From Streptomonospora salina (lineage in GTDB: Bacteria > Actinomycetota > Actinomycetes > Streptosporangiales > Streptosporangiaceae), in contig NZ_JACHLY010000001.1 of the NCBI RefSeq assembly GCF_014204715.1, forward strand, positions 2,746,001 to 2,810,000: 64,000 nt of DNA, in the 5' to 3' direction. The notes beneath the pieces were generated by a model that saw only the letters and a list, made by a program, of their open reading frames with translations, made no database searches and was not told the DNA's origin. Both the position numbers and the translations under genes were made by a program. Below, one piece after another: positions 52,884 to 62,520 of this stretch; the first letter of the stretch is position 1, and every line of letters starts with the position of its first letter.

Positions 52884-52905
52884 TTACAGACCGAACGGTC
52901 AGTAA
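52884..52905. promoter_or_regulatory. Palindromic operator between paaZ and paaA
   Basis: GACCGAACGGTC at 52889-52900 is a perfect palindrome, and TTAC and GTAA one base outside each arm extend it to 22 bp. It is centred in the divergent promoter region. TetR-family PaaR repressors bind sites of the ACCG...CGGT type in other bacteria, so this is probably the phenylacetyl-CoA-responsive operator. Confidence 0.7.
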
Positions 52906-52938
52906 ATGGACCGGTTGCAGCGGCTGGTTGGAGCGACC

Positions 52939-53925
52939 ATGGCGGCACCCGCAGCAGCGGACGAAGAACGGCTCAGCGCGGAGTTCGACGCGGTCATCGC
53001 ACGCCAGGAGCGCATCGAACCGCGCGACTGGATGCCCGAGGGCTACCGCACGACCCTCATCCGCCAGATCGCCCAGCACGCCCACTCCGAGATCATCGGC
53101 ATGCAGCCTGAAGGCGCCTGGATCTCGCGCGCCCCGTCGCTGCGCCGCAAGGCCGTCCTGCTCGCCAAGGTGCAGGACGAGGCCGGCCACGGCCTGTACC
53201 TGTACTCCGCGGCCGAAACGCTGGGCGTCGACCGCGCCGAACTGACCCGCCGCCTGCTGACCGGGGCGCAGAAGTACTCCTCGATCTTCAACTACCCCGC
53301 GCTCTCCTACACCGACGTGGGCACCATCGGCTGGCTCGTGGACGGCGCCGCCATCTGCAACCAGGTGCCGCTGTGCCGCAGCTCCTACGGGCCCTACAGC
53401 CGGGCGATGATCCGCATCTGCAAGGAGGAGTCCTTCCACCAGCGCCAGGGCTACGAGCTGCTGGCGACCATGATGCGCGGCACCGACGAGCAGCGCGCCC
53501 TGGTCCAGGAATCGGTGGACCGCTGGTGGTGGCCCTCCCTGATGATGTTCGGCCCGCCCGACGCCGACTCCCCCAACACCGCGCAGTCCATGCACTGGGG
53601 CATCAAGCGCCACACCAACGACGAACTGCGGCAGCGCTTCGTCGACATGTCGGTTCCCCAGGCCGACGCGCTGGGCGTGCGTCTGCCCGACCCGGAGCTG
53701 ACCTGGAACCCCGACCGCGGCCACTACGACTTCGGCGAACCCGACTGGGCCGAATTCACCCGCGTCGTCAAAGGCGACGGCCCCTGCAACGCCGAACGGA
53801 TCGCCCACCGCCGCCGCGCGCACGAGGACGGCGCCTGGGTGCGCGAAGCCGCGGCGGCCTTCGCCGCGCGCGGAGCGCAGCAGCAGGCCCCGGCCGGCAG
53901 CGGCGCAGCACACGGAGGCCACTGA
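52939..53925 (+). CDS. paaA: Phenylacetyl-CoA epoxidase catalytic subunit
   Basis: A 328-residue ferritin-like di-iron protein. ATG 52939 has GGAG six bases upstream; ATG 52906 is in frame but directly abuts the palindromic operator. Metal-binding helices are seen in [18 protein letters not shown] and [16 protein letters not shown], with EIIGM earlier. It makes the ring-1,2-epoxide of phenylacetyl-CoA with PaaC, B and E. Stop and paaB start share one base. Confidence 0.96.
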   Translation: MAAPAAADEERLSAEFDAVIARQERIEPRDWMPEGYRTTLIRQIAQHAHSEIIGMQPEGAWISRAPSLRRKAVLLAKVQDEAGHGLYLYSAAETLGVDRAELTRRLLTGAQKYSSIFNYPALSYTDVGTIGWLVDGAAICNQVPLCRSSYGPYSRAMIRICKEESFHQRQGYELLATMMRGTDEQRALVQESVDRWWWPSLMMFGPPDADSPNTAQSMHWGIKRHTNDELRQRFVDMSVPQADALGVRLPDPELTWNPDRGHYDFGEPDWAEFTRVVKGDGPCNAERIAHRRRAHEDGAWVREAAAAFAARGAQQQAPAGSGAAHGGH

Positions 53926-54224
53926 TGGACACCGAGACCACCGCACCCGACTGGCCGCTGTACGAGGTCTTCGTGCGCAGCAAGCGCGGGCTCAACCACG
54001 TGCACGTGGGCTCGCTGCACGCCGCCGACGACACCATGGCGCTGCGCAACGCCCGCGACGTCTACACCCGCCGCAACGAGGGCGTGAGCGTGTGGGTGGT
54101 GCGCTCCGCGCTCATCACCGCCTCCAGTCCCGACGAGAAGGACCCGATGTTCGCCCCCAGCGGCGACAAGGTCTACCGCCACCCCACCTTCTACACCGTC
54201 CCCGACGACGTCCCCCGTATGTGA
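53925..54224 (+). CDS. paaB: Phenylacetyl-CoA epoxidase subunit B
   Basis: A 99-residue protein from ATG 53925 (TGATG overlap with paaA). It shows the family core WPLYEVFVRSKRGLNHVHVG, ALRNARDVYTRRNEGVSVWV and ITASSPDEKDPMF. PaaB bridges PaaAC heterodimers in the epoxidase complex and has no active site. Confidence 0.95.
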   Translation: MDTETTAPDWPLYEVFVRSKRGLNHVHVGSLHAADDTMALRNARDVYTRRNEGVSVWVVRSALITASSPDEKDPMFAPSGDKVYRHPTFYTVPDDVPRM

Positions 54225-54231
54225 GGCCGCT

Positions 54232-55161
54232 ATGACGCACTCCCCCGCCGCCGAACCGAACGAGGAGTCGGTCTATGCGGGTCTGGTCGACGTCGGCGGC
54301 GACGCCGCGCAGTGGGCTTTCGGGGCCGGCTTCGACGATCCGCTGGCCGGCGTGGACACCACGGTGCCCGCAGGCGTCGACCGCGCCGACCTCGCCGCCT
54401 ACTGCCTGATGCTCGGCGACGACGCGCTCGTGCTCGCCCAGCGCCTCGCCGAGTGGTGCAGCAACGCTCCCGAGCTGGAGGAGGACGTCGCACTCTCCAA
54501 CATCTCCCTCGACCTGCTGGGCCAGGGGCGGCTGCTGCTGGCGCGCGCCGCCGCGGCCGACCCCGATTCGGTTCCCCCGCTGCCGTCCGACTCCCCTGTG
54601 CCCGCCGAGGACGCGCTCGCGTTCTTCCGCGACCCCGGCGGCTTCCGCAACGTCGCACTCGCCGAGATCCCCAACGGGGACTTCGCGCAGTCCACGCTGC
54701 GGCTGCTGCTGTTCTCCGCGTGGCGCCTGGCGCTGCTGGAGGAGCTGCGCGGCTCGGTCGACCCGGTGCTCGCCGCGGTCGCCGCCAAGGGTGTCGCCGA
54801 GGTCGCCTACCACCGCGACCACGCCGCACGGTGGACGGTGGCCCTGGCGCAGGGCACCGCGCGATCGCGCCGGCGTATCGATGCCGCCGCCGCGGCCGTC
54901 TGGCCGCACGCCGCCGGACTGTTCGCGGTGCACCCCGTGGAGCGCCGCATGGCCGAAGCGGGTGCGGGCGTCGCGCCGGACGCGGTCCGCGCGGCGTGCA
55001 CGGCGGTCCTGGACGACGTCCTCCGAGCCGCCGACCTGCACCGTCCCGCCCTCGATGCCGCCGCCGTGCGCGGGCGCGCCGGCGAGCACACCCCGGCGCT
55101 GTCCGAGCTGCTGGGCGACATGCAGTCGCTGGCCCGGGAACACCCCAGGGGCACCTGGTGA
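54232..55161 (+). CDS. paaC: Phenylacetyl-CoA epoxidase structural subunit
   Basis: A 309-residue ferritin-like protein related to PaaA. Family features are AYCLMLGDDALVLAQRLAEW, EEDVALSNISLDLLGQGRLL, FAQSTLRLLLFSAWRLALLE and EVAYHRDHAARWTVALAQGT. It lacks a full di-iron site and supports PaaA. It starts 7 nt after paaB and overlaps paaD by 4 nt. Confidence 0.94.
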   Translation: MTHSPAAEPNEESVYAGLVDVGGDAAQWAFGAGFDDPLAGVDTTVPAGVDRADLAAYCLMLGDDALVLAQRLAEWCSNAPELEEDVALSNISLDLLGQGRLLLARAAAADPDSVPPLPSDSPVPAEDALAFFRDPGGFRNVALAEIPNGDFAQSTLRLLLFSAWRLALLEELRGSVDPVLAAVAAKGVAEVAYHRDHAARWTVALAQGTARSRRRIDAAAAAVWPHAAGLFAVHPVERRMAEAGAGVAPDAVRAACTAVLDDVLRAADLHRPALDAAAVRGRAGEHTPALSELLGDMQSLAREHPRGTW

Positions 55162-55703
55162 GCGCCCAGCGCGCGGGAGCCCCCGCACAGGCCGCTCGGG
55201 CCGAATCCGACCGGGTGCGGGCCCGGCAGGCGGCAGCGGCGGTCACCGATCCCGAGCTGCCCATGCTCACCCTGGCCGACCTGGGCATCCTGCGCGCGGT
55301 CGACGCCGACGGCGACGGCGGTGCCGTCGTGTGGATCACCCCCACCTACTCGGGATGCCCGGCCATCGGCGTCATCCGCGCCGATGTGGACCGGGCGCTG
55401 CGTGGTGCCGGGTTCGACAGCGTGGAGGTGCGCACGGTGCTCGACCCGCCGTGGAGCACCGACCGGATCACCGAACGCGGCAGGCGGCTGCTCGCCGAGC
55501 ACGGCGTCTCACCGCCCGGCGCTGCGCCGCACCGCGGCGGCCCGGTGCCGCTGTCGCTGACCCCGCGCCGCCGCGCCCTGCACTGTCCCCGGTGCGGTTC
55601 CGGAGCCGCCGAGCTGACCTCCGAATTCGGTTCCACGGCCTGCAAGGCGCTGTACCGCTGCACGGCGTGCGCCGAACCCTTCGAGCACATCAAGGAGATC
55701 TGA
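55158..55703 (+). CDS. paaD: PaaD, iron-sulfur/metal maturation factor of the epoxidase
   Basis: A 181-residue protein from GTG 55158 (GTGA overlap). The DUF59/MIP18-like domain has AVTDPELPMLTLADLGILR and ITPTYSGCPAIGVIRADVD. The C-terminus adds a zinc-ribbon-like set, CPRCGSG...C...CTAC. PaaD is needed for assembly of the active epoxidase or its reductase cluster. The paaE start follows directly. Confidence 0.93.
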   Translation: MSAQRAGAPAQAARAESDRVRARQAAAAVTDPELPMLTLADLGILRAVDADGDGGAVVWITPTYSGCPAIGVIRADVDRALRGAGFDSVEVRTVLDPPWSTDRITERGRRLLAEHGVSPPGAAPHRGGPVPLSLTPRRRALHCPRCGSGAAELTSEFGSTACKALYRCTACAEPFEHIKEI

Positions 55704-56795
55704 GTGACCGCCACCTCCAGCGAGCCGCGGCGGCGCACGGCCCCGGTTTTCCACACCCTGTGCGTGTCCTCCGTCGAGCGGCTGTGCCCCGACGCTGCGG
55801 CGGTGACGTTCGAGGTCCCCCCGGAATCGGCCGCCGACTTCGCGTTCCGGCCCGGCCAGTCGCTGACGCTGCGCCGCTGGATCGACGGCGGCGAACACCG
55901 GCGCACCTACTCGATCTGCTCCCCCGACGGCGGGCCGCTGCGCATCGGCGTCCGCGAGGTCCCCGGCGGCCTGTTCTCCGCATGGCTGGTGAACGAGATC
56001 GCCCCCGGCACAGAGGTCGAGGTGGCCACGCCCTCCGGCTCGTTCTGCGCCGACTCCGCCCAGGGCGGGCGGCACCTGCTCGTCGCCGCGGGCTCGGGCA
56101 TCACCCCGGTGCTGTCGATCGCGGCGTCGCTGCTGCACGGCCACCCCGGAGCCGAGGCCACGCTGATCTACGGCAACCGCACCGCGCGCACGGCCATGTT
56201 CGCCGAGGAGCTCGCCGACCTGAAGAACCGCTTCCCCGACCGGCTCCACCTCCTCCACGTGCTCTCCCGCGAACCCCGCGACGCCGAACTGCTGTCGGGG
56301 CGGCTGGAGCCCGACCGGCTCCGCCGGGTGCTGGAGGCGCTCGTTCCGCTGCGGGGCACCGCCCACGTGTGGCTGTGCGGGCCCTACGCCATGACCGAGG
56401 GCGCGCGCGGCGTCCTCGCCGATCTGGGCGTGCCCGCCGAGCGGGTGCACCGCGAGCTGTTCCACGTGGACGCCCCACCGCCCCCGCCGCGCCGCGTCGA
56501 GGCCGCCGGGCCCCAGACCGGAGGAAGCCTCACCGTCGTGCTCGACGGGCGCACCGGTACCGCGCCGATACCCGCCGGATCCACCGTCCTCGACTCCGCC
56601 CAGGCCGCGCGTGCGGATATGCCCTTCGCCTGCCGCGGCGGAGTATGCGGCACCTGCCGCGCCAAGGTCACCGCCGGCGAGGTGGACATGCGCCGCAATT
56701 TCGCGCTGGAAGACGCCGAGGTCGCCGAGGGCTTCGTGCTGACCTGCCAGTCCTATCCCGTCACCGCCGAAGTGACGGTGGACTACGACGCGTGA
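55704..56795 (+). CDS. paaE: Phenylacetyl-CoA epoxidase reductase
   Basis: A 363-residue FNR-type reductase with C-terminal plant-type ferredoxin. FAD-binding RRTYSICSPDGGPLRIGVRE, NADPH-binding LVAAGSGITPVLSIAASLL and VWLCGPYAMTEGAR come first; the 2Fe-2S cysteines are in FACRGGVCGTCRAK and VLTCQS. It passes electrons from NADPH to the PaaA di-iron centre. GTG 55704 follows the paaD stop without a gap. It is last in the operon. Confidence 0.95.
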   Translation: MTATSSEPRRRTAPVFHTLCVSSVERLCPDAAAVTFEVPPESAADFAFRPGQSLTLRRWIDGGEHRRTYSICSPDGGPLRIGVREVPGGLFSAWLVNEIAPGTEVEVATPSGSFCADSAQGGRHLLVAAGSGITPVLSIAASLLHGHPGAEATLIYGNRTARTAMFAEELADLKNRFPDRLHLLHVLSREPRDAELLSGRLEPDRLRRVLEALVPLRGTAHVWLCGPYAMTEGARGVLADLGVPAERVHRELFHVDAPPPPPRRVEAAGPQTGGSLTVVLDGRTGTAPIPAGSTVLDSAQAARADMPFACRGGVCGTCRAKVTAGEVDMRRNFALEDAEVAEGFVLTCQSYPVTAEVTVDYDA

Positions 56796-56865
56796 CGCGG
56801 TCCCGGTAGCGCGGCCGGGATGCGCACCCGGCGGCCGCACTACGCCGCTGCGGCAGCCCCGGCCA

Positions 56866-56895
56866 TTGACGCGTCTGAGAAAGGCTGTTTACAGT
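56866..56895 (+). promoter_or_regulatory. Promoter candidate for the GH3 gene
   Basis: TTGACG (56866-56871) and TACAGT (56890-56895) are 18 bp apart, about 120 bases before the glucosidase start, in an AT-richer stretch of the 221-base gap 56796-57016. No other gene is seen there. Confidence 0.45.
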
Positions 56896-57016
56896 ATGTT
56901 CACTTTGTGCGATGGGCTGATCACGGAAAGGGGAGGCGCCCTTCGACGCACGACCGCCGGGGTGGGGCCGCTGGGGTTTCGAAGCGCCGCACGGCGCAGA
57001 ATCAGGAGGTCGACCA

Positions 57017-58882
57017 ATGGCAGGTCCCCGCGCGGCCACCGCGCGCAGATCCCGTCCGCTCCTCTCCGCTTGCTCGGCGACCGCAGGTGCCCTACTGCTG
57101 CCGTTCATGGTGGCGGCAGCCCCGACCGCCGCCGCGGCACCCCGCTGCGACTCCACCGAGGACTGCCTCGCGCAGATGACCCTTGAGGAGAAAGCGGGCC
57201 AGATGACGCAGGTGAACCACACCGACGTCATGGACGACACGGATGCCGTCGCCGAGTACGGCCTCGGTTCCCTGCTCTCCGGCGGCGGCGCCGGTCCGGA
57301 CGGCGACGCCGGCGGAACAGCCGCCGAGTGGGCCGACATGTACGACGACTACCAGCGCGCCGCCATGCAGAGCCGGCTGGGCATCCCGCTGATCTACGGC
57401 GTCGACGCGGTGCACGGCCACAACAACGTCGAAGGCGCCACCGTCTTCCCCCACAACATCGGCCTGGGCGCTACGCGCAACCCCGAGCTGGTGCGGCGCG
57501 CCCAGAACGTCACGCGCCACGAGGTGCTGGGCACCGGTATCGACTGGAACTTCGCGCCTGCGGTGAGCGTGCCCCGCGACGACCGGTGGGGCCGCACCTA
57601 CGAGGGATTCGGCGAAGTCCCCCGGCTCGCGCGCACGATGGGATCCGCCTCGATCACGGGCTTGCAGGGCCACGACCTCGACTCCGAGAGCGTCGCGGCG
57701 ACCGCCAAGCACTACGTCGCCGACGGCGGCACCGCCTGGGGCACCGGCGAGGGCGATTACGCGATCGACCAGGGCGACGCGCGGATGAGCGAGCGCGAAC
57801 TGCGCCGCATCCACCTGCGCCCCTACCGCGCTGCCGTGCGGGCCGACGTGGCCTCGGTGATGGTGTCCTTCAGCAGCTGGGACGGGCTGAAGATACACCA
57901 GCACGAGTACCTCGTCGACGACGTACTCAAGGGCGAGCTCGGCTACGACGGCGTGGTGATCTCCGACTGGGCCGGCGTGCGCCAGGTCGAGGGCGGCTCC
58001 TACGCGGAGAAACTCCGCGCGTCGATCAACGCCGGGCTGGACATGATCATGGTCCCCGACGATTACGAGCAGAACATCGACGCCATCGTCGGCGAGGTCC
58101 GCGCCGGCCGCATCAGTGAGGAGCGCATCGACGACGCGGTCCGGCGCATCCTGGACCTGAAGTTCGACCAGGAGCTGTTCGACAAGCCCTTCACCGACCG
58201 GAGCTACACCGGCGACGTGGGTTCCGCCGAGCACCGCGCGGTGGCACGCGAGGCGGTCGCCCAGTCGCAGGTGCTGCTGAAGAACGACGATGTGCTGCCG
58301 CTGTCGCCCGACTCCGGGAAGGACATCGTCGTGGGCGGCAAGACCGCCGACGACCTCGGCTACCAGATGGGCGGCTGGTCCATCAGCTGGCAGGGCAGCG
58401 GCGGCGACACCACCGAAGGCACCACGCTCTGGGAAGCCGTCCAGCGGGAGACCGACGGCACCGACACAGAGGCGCGGTTCGTCGGCACCGACACCGGACA
58501 GGACTTCTCCGGCGACGTCGGCATCTGGGTCGGCGGCGAAACGCCCTACGCCGAGGGCATCGGCGACGACGGCGACCTGGCGCTCAGCGAGGCCGACAGC
58601 GAGCAGCTCGGCGACATCTGCGCCAAAACCGACGTGTGCATCGCCATGCTGGTTTCGGGGCGCCCGATGATCATCAATGAGGAGCTTGAGACCGCCGACG
58701 CGTTCGTCGCCTCCTGGCTGCCGGGCACCGAGGGCGCGGGCATGACCGACGTCCTCTTCGGCCACGAACGCTTCCACGGACGCCTCCCGGTGACCTGGCC
58801 GTCCTCGGTCGACCAGGAACCCATCAACCGCGGCGACGGCCAGAACCCCCTCTTCCGCCTGGGCTACGGATTGCGCCACTGA
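57017..58882 (+). CDS. Secreted GH3 beta-glucosidase
   Basis: A 621-residue protein. The signal peptide is RRSRPLLSACSATAGALLLP through AAAPTAAAA, with cleavage near residue 41. The mature GH3 enzyme has GIPLIYGVDAVHGHNNVEGA, WNFAPAVSVPRDDRWGRTYE, AATAKHYVADGGTAWG, and the nucleophile aspartate in VVISDWAGV. The second domain carries the acid/base glutamate, probably in GGETPYAEGIGD. It is complete in length for a two-domain exo-glucosidase such as barley ExoI types. It probably feeds on beta-glucans alongside the mannanase 2.3 kb downstream. Confidence 0.93.
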   Translation: MAGPRAATARRSRPLLSACSATAGALLLPFMVAAAPTAAAAPRCDSTEDCLAQMTLEEKAGQMTQVNHTDVMDDTDAVAEYGLGSLLSGGGAGPDGDAGGTAAEWADMYDDYQRAAMQSRLGIPLIYGVDAVHGHNNVEGATVFPHNIGLGATRNPELVRRAQNVTRHEVLGTGIDWNFAPAVSVPRDDRWGRTYEGFGEVPRLARTMGSASITGLQGHDLDSESVAATAKHYVADGGTAWGTGEGDYAIDQGDARMSERELRRIHLRPYRAAVRADVASVMVSFSSWDGLKIHQHEYLVDDVLKGELGYDGVVISDWAGVRQVEGGSYAEKLRASINAGLDMIMVPDDYEQNIDAIVGEVRAGRISEERIDDAVRRILDLKFDQELFDKPFTDRSYTGDVGSAEHRAVAREAVAQSQVLLKNDDVLPLSPDSGKDIVVGGKTADDLGYQMGGWSISWQGSGGDTTEGTTLWEAVQRETDGTDTEARFVGTDTGQDFSGDVGIWVGGETPYAEGIGDDGDLALSEADSEQLGDICAKTDVCIAMLVSGRPMIINEELETADAFVASWLPGTEGAGMTDVLFGHERFHGRLPVTWPSSVDQEPINRGDGQNPLFRLGYGLRH

Positions 58883-59229
58883 TCGGTAGCGGCCCCGCCT
58901 GAGGGCGCCACCCGGATAGCGCGGCCGCGCCGGACCTGCCCACCGGCGCGGCCGTTTCACGTGGAACGAGCCGCCGCGGGAGCGCCCGGTGCGTCTCTGT
59001 ATCCGTTCTCGGCGCCGGCCGCGGCCCCAGAGGCACGCTCGACGGACGCAGGCCGCCGGAAAATCCGTTGCTGCGCGCGCAGAGCCGCTGCGACGCTGGT
59101 CGTGGCGGGTGCCGCAGCGCCCGCAGCGGATGATCGCCAAAACACGGAGGTGGCCCTTTCCGATGCGAATGACCAACCGAACCGCGACTGCTCTGCTGGT
59201 TCCGTCGGCGCATCGCCGGGAGGCATCCC
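58883..59229 (+). other. Leader region of the ABC-F gene with a possible upstream ORF
   Basis: No full gene is seen. ATG 59163 opens a 37-codon ORF (MRMTNRTATALLVPSAHRRE...) that ends at 59276, overlapping the ABC-F start out of frame; GGAGG lies 12 bases before it. Antibiotic-responsive ABC-F genes are often controlled by short leader ORFs, so this could be one. The evidence is limited to position. Confidence 0.35.
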
Positions 59230-60849
59230 TTGTCCCACTCCATCGTCTGCTCCGAACTCGCCTTCGAATGGCCTGACGGCACCGCCGTCTTCTCCGGGCT
59301 CGACGCCGCCTTCGACAGCGGGCGCACCGGGCTGATCGGGCTGAACGGCTCGGGCAAGTCCACCCTGCTCAAGGTCATCACCGGGGAGCTCGCCCCGGCC
59401 TCGGGCAGCGTCCGGGTGGACGGCGGCATCGGCTACCTCGACCAGGGCCTGCCCCTGGACACCGGGCGGACCGTCGCCGAACTGCTCGGCATCGCCCGCA
59501 CCCGCGCCGCCCTGCGTGCCATCGAGGCCGGCGACGCCTCCGAAGCCAACTTCTCCGCCGTCGGCGACGACTGGGACATCGAGGAGCGCGCGACCGCCGA
59601 ACTGGAGCGGTTCGGCATCGCGCTCGACGGCCCCGAGCCGCTGGACCGCACCGTCGCCTCGCTTTCCGGCGGCGAAGCGATTCTCGCCGCGCTGGCCGGA
59701 CTCATCCTGCGCCGGCCGCCCGTCACCCTGCTCGACGAGCCGACCAACAACCTCGACGCCAGAGCCCGCGCTCTGCTGTACGAGGCCGTCGACGCCTGGC
59801 GCGGCGTGCTCGTCGTCGTCAGCCACGACCGCGAACTGCTGGAGCGGGTCGACCGCATCGCCGAACTGCACGGCGGCGGCATACGCGTCTGGGGCGGCAA
59901 CTACTCCGCCTACGCCGAGCAGTCGGCAACGGAGCAGGAGGCGGCCCGACGCGCGGTCAGAACCGCCGAAACCGAGGTCCGCAAGGAGAAGCGCCAGCTC
60001 ATCGAGGCGCGAACCAAGCTCGACCGCCGGGCGCGCTACGGCCGCACGATGAACGAGTCGAAGCGCGAGCCGAAGGTCGTCATGAACCAGCGCAAGCGCG
60101 ACGCCCAGGTCTCGGCGGCCAAGCACCGCATCATGCAGGCGGGAAAGCTGGAAGACGCCGAGCAGGCGCTGGCCGAGTCCGAATCGGCGGTGCGCGACGA
60201 CGAGCGGATCCGCATCCGGCTTCCCGACACCGCGGTTCCGGCCGGCCGCACCGTGCTGGAGCTGGACGGCCCGCAGGACCGCATCCACGTGCGCGGCCCC
60301 GAACGGATCGCGCTGACCGGAGACAACGGAGCGGGCAAGACCACGCTGCTGCGGGCGGTCGCCGACGCCGCATCGGCACCCCATCCCGCCCTCTCGGTGG
60401 TCCGCGCCGCCGATCGCGTGGGCTACCTGCCCCAGCGTCTGGACATCCTCGACGACGCGGCCAGCGTGCTGGACAACGTGCGCGCGGCCGCGCCCGAGGC
60501 GACGCCCCACGAGGTGCGCGCCGACCTGGCGCGCTTCCTCATCCGCGGCGACCGCGTCGAGGACCCGGCCGGGGTGCTCTCGGGGGGCGAGCGGTTCCGC
60601 GTCTCGCTGGCCCGCCTGCTGCTGGCCGACCCGCCTCCGCACCTGCTGCTGCTGGACGAGCCGACCACCAACCTCGATCTGCACAGCGCCGCCCGGCTGA
60701 CCGAGGCGCTGGCGGCCTACCGCGGCGCGCTGATCGTGGCCGGGCACGACACGGCCTTCCTCACCGAGATCGGCATCACCCGGTGGTGGCGGGTGGAGCG
60801 GGGAGGCGCCCCGGTCGAGTCCGACCCACCGCCGGAAGCGGAAGCGTAA
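59230..60849 (+). CDS. ABC-F subfamily ATPase, possible ribosome-protection factor
   Basis: A 539-residue protein from TTG 59230 with GGGAGG seven bases upstream. There are two ABC cassettes without membrane segments: Walker A GLNGSGKST (about 37-45) with SLSGGEA and LLDEPTNNLD, and Walker A GDNGAGKTT with LSGGERFRVSLARLLL and LLDEPTTNLD. The charged interdomain linker (about 230-320) would reach the peptidyl-transferase centre. The first Walker B aspartate is followed by E. Such proteins give resistance to macrolides, lincosamides or streptogramins, or act as translation factors; which one cannot be told. Confidence 0.9.
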   Translation: MSHSIVCSELAFEWPDGTAVFSGLDAAFDSGRTGLIGLNGSGKSTLLKVITGELAPASGSVRVDGGIGYLDQGLPLDTGRTVAELLGIARTRAALRAIEAGDASEANFSAVGDDWDIEERATAELERFGIALDGPEPLDRTVASLSGGEAILAALAGLILRRPPVTLLDEPTNNLDARARALLYEAVDAWRGVLVVVSHDRELLERVDRIAELHGGGIRVWGGNYSAYAEQSATEQEAARRAVRTAETEVRKEKRQLIEARTKLDRRARYGRTMNESKREPKVVMNQRKRDAQVSAAKHRIMQAGKLEDAEQALAESESAVRDDERIRIRLPDTAVPAGRTVLELDGPQDRIHVRGPERIALTGDNGAGKTTLLRAVADAASAPHPALSVVRAADRVGYLPQRLDILDDAASVLDNVRAAAPEATPHEVRADLARFLIRGDRVEDPAGVLSGGERFRVSLARLLLADPPPHLLLLDEPTTNLDLHSAARLTEALAAYRGALIVAGHDTAFLTEIGITRWWRVERGGAPVESDPPPEAEA

Positions 60850-61167
60850 CCGAGCCGAGGAGCCGGCGGATCCCGGTGGAGGGGTCGGCGAAGCGACATA
60901 CCGAGGAGTCGACGAGTCGGCAGGGCGCGGAGCCGTCCTATCGGCGCAGACGTGGATCCGCTGATGTGCAGGCGGATCCGCGGTGCGCTCCGGACGTCGG
61001 CGCGGGGGCGGGACCGCCGCCGAGGAATCTTACTTAGGCAGTTGAGTTAACTAAGTCACATCGCTTATAGTTGCGAACGCGCAACAGGGGGAAGCCGTCC
61101 GGCCGGCCGGTACGTCCACACGTTCCGGGTCCATGACCCGTGGCGACGCCCACCTTGAGGAGTTCAC
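60850..61167 (+). promoter_or_regulatory. Promoter region of the mannanase gene
   Basis: No gene is seen. TTGAGT (61042-61047) and TATAGT (61066-61071) are 18 bp apart, a good promoter. ACTTAG (61032-61037) and CTAAGT (61051-61056) form an inverted repeat over the -35 box and could be an operator. Confidence 0.6.
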
Positions 61168-62520
61168 ATGCGAACACGCCTCGCCTTAGCCGCCTCAGCG
61201 GCCGCCACCCTCCTCCTATCCCTCGCCCTCGTCGTCCAGCCGGCCAACGCCGACACCGGGTTCCACATCGAGAACGGACGCCTGGTCGACGCCAACGGCG
61301 ACGACTTCGTCATGCGCGGGGTCAACCACCCGCACTCCTGGTTCACCGACGAGACCGAGTCCTTCGCCGAGATCAGCTCGCTCGGCGCCAACGCGGTCCG
61401 CGTCGTGCTGAGCAACGGCGTCCAGTACAACCGCAACGGCGCCGACGACGTCGCCGACGTCATCAGCGAGTGCAAGGCCAACCAGCTCATCTGCGTACTG
61501 GAGGTGCACGACACCACCGGATACGGCGAAGAGAGCGCGGCCTCCTCCCTGGACGAGGCAGTCGACTACTGGATCGACATCCAGAGCGCGCTCGAAGGCG
61601 AAGAGGCCTACACCATCCTCAACATCGGCAACGAGCCCTACGGCAACGAGGGATACGAGCCCTGGGCCGCCGACACCTCCGACGCGGTCGACCGGCTGCG
61701 CGACGCCGGCTACGAACACACGATCATGGTCGACGCTCCCAACTGGGGCCAGGACTGGACCAACACCATGCGCGACAACGCCGCGCAGGTATTCGAGAGC
61801 GACCCCGACCGCAACGTCCTCTTCGACATCCACATGTACGGGGTCTACGAGGACGCCGCCACGATCCGGGACTACCTCGGATACTTCGTGGACAACGGGC
61901 TGCCCATCGCGGTCGGCGAGTTCGGACACGACCACAGTGACGGCGATCCCGACGAGGACGCCATCCTGGCCACTGCCGAGGAGTACGGCCTGGGCTATCT
62001 GGGCTGGTCCTACAGCGGCAACAGCGGCGGCGTCGACTACCTCGACCTGACGAACGACTTCAACCCCGACAGCCTGACCCCGTGGGGAGAGCGCCTGTTC
62101 GAGGGGGAGAACGGGATCGCCGCAACGGCCGAGACGGCGAGCGTCTACGACGGGTCGGGCGATCCCGATCCCACACCCGATCCGACCCCCACCCCCACGG
62201 ACGAGCCCACCGAGGAACCGTCGGGAGCCTGCACGGCCGACTACACGGTGCAGAACGAGTGGGACAGCGGCTTCGTCGCCGAGGTGACCGTCACCGCGCA
62301 GGAAGCTGTCAGCGGCTGGGAGGTCTCCTGGACCTACGACGACGGCCAGAGTGTCACCAGCGCGTGGAACGCCGAAGTCAGCTCCAGCGGGTCGCAGGTG
62401 GCCGCGAACGACGTGTCCTACAACGGCGGCCTGGACGCCGGGCAGAGCACGGCGTTCGGTTTCCAGGGCACCCACAGCGGCGGCAACCCCGTCCCGGAGC
62501 TGACCTGCTCCGCGCCCTGA
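61168..62520 (+). CDS. Secreted GH5 endo-beta-1,4-mannanase with CBM2
   Basis: A 450-residue protein. The signal peptide LALAASAAATLLLSLALVVQ ends at ANA/DTG, residue ~29. The GH5 domain (about 30-320) is of the GH5_8 mannanase type: GRLVDANGDDFVMRGVNHPH, the acid/base glutamate in LNIGNEPYGNEG, HMYGVYED, and the nucleophile in PIAVGEFGHDH, then LGWSYSGNSGGVDYLDL. A Pro/Thr linker (about 330-352) leads to a family 2 CBM (CTADYTVQNEWDSGFVAEVT ... CSAP) with tryptophans for cellulose binding. It cuts mannan while held on cellulose. Confidence 0.95.
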   Translation: MRTRLALAASAAATLLLSLALVVQPANADTGFHIENGRLVDANGDDFVMRGVNHPHSWFTDETESFAEISSLGANAVRVVLSNGVQYNRNGADDVADVISECKANQLICVLEVHDTTGYGEESAASSLDEAVDYWIDIQSALEGEEAYTILNIGNEPYGNEGYEPWAADTSDAVDRLRDAGYEHTIMVDAPNWGQDWTNTMRDNAAQVFESDPDRNVLFDIHMYGVYEDAATIRDYLGYFVDNGLPIAVGEFGHDHSDGDPDEDAILATAEEYGLGYLGWSYSGNSGGVDYLDLTNDFNPDSLTPWGERLFEGENGIAATAETASVYDGSGDPDPTPDPTPTPTDEPTEEPSGACTADYTVQNEWDSGFVAEVTVTAQEAVSGWEVSWTYDDGQSVTSAWNAEVSSSGSQVAANDVSYNGGLDAGQSTAFGFQGTHSGGNPVPELTCSAP

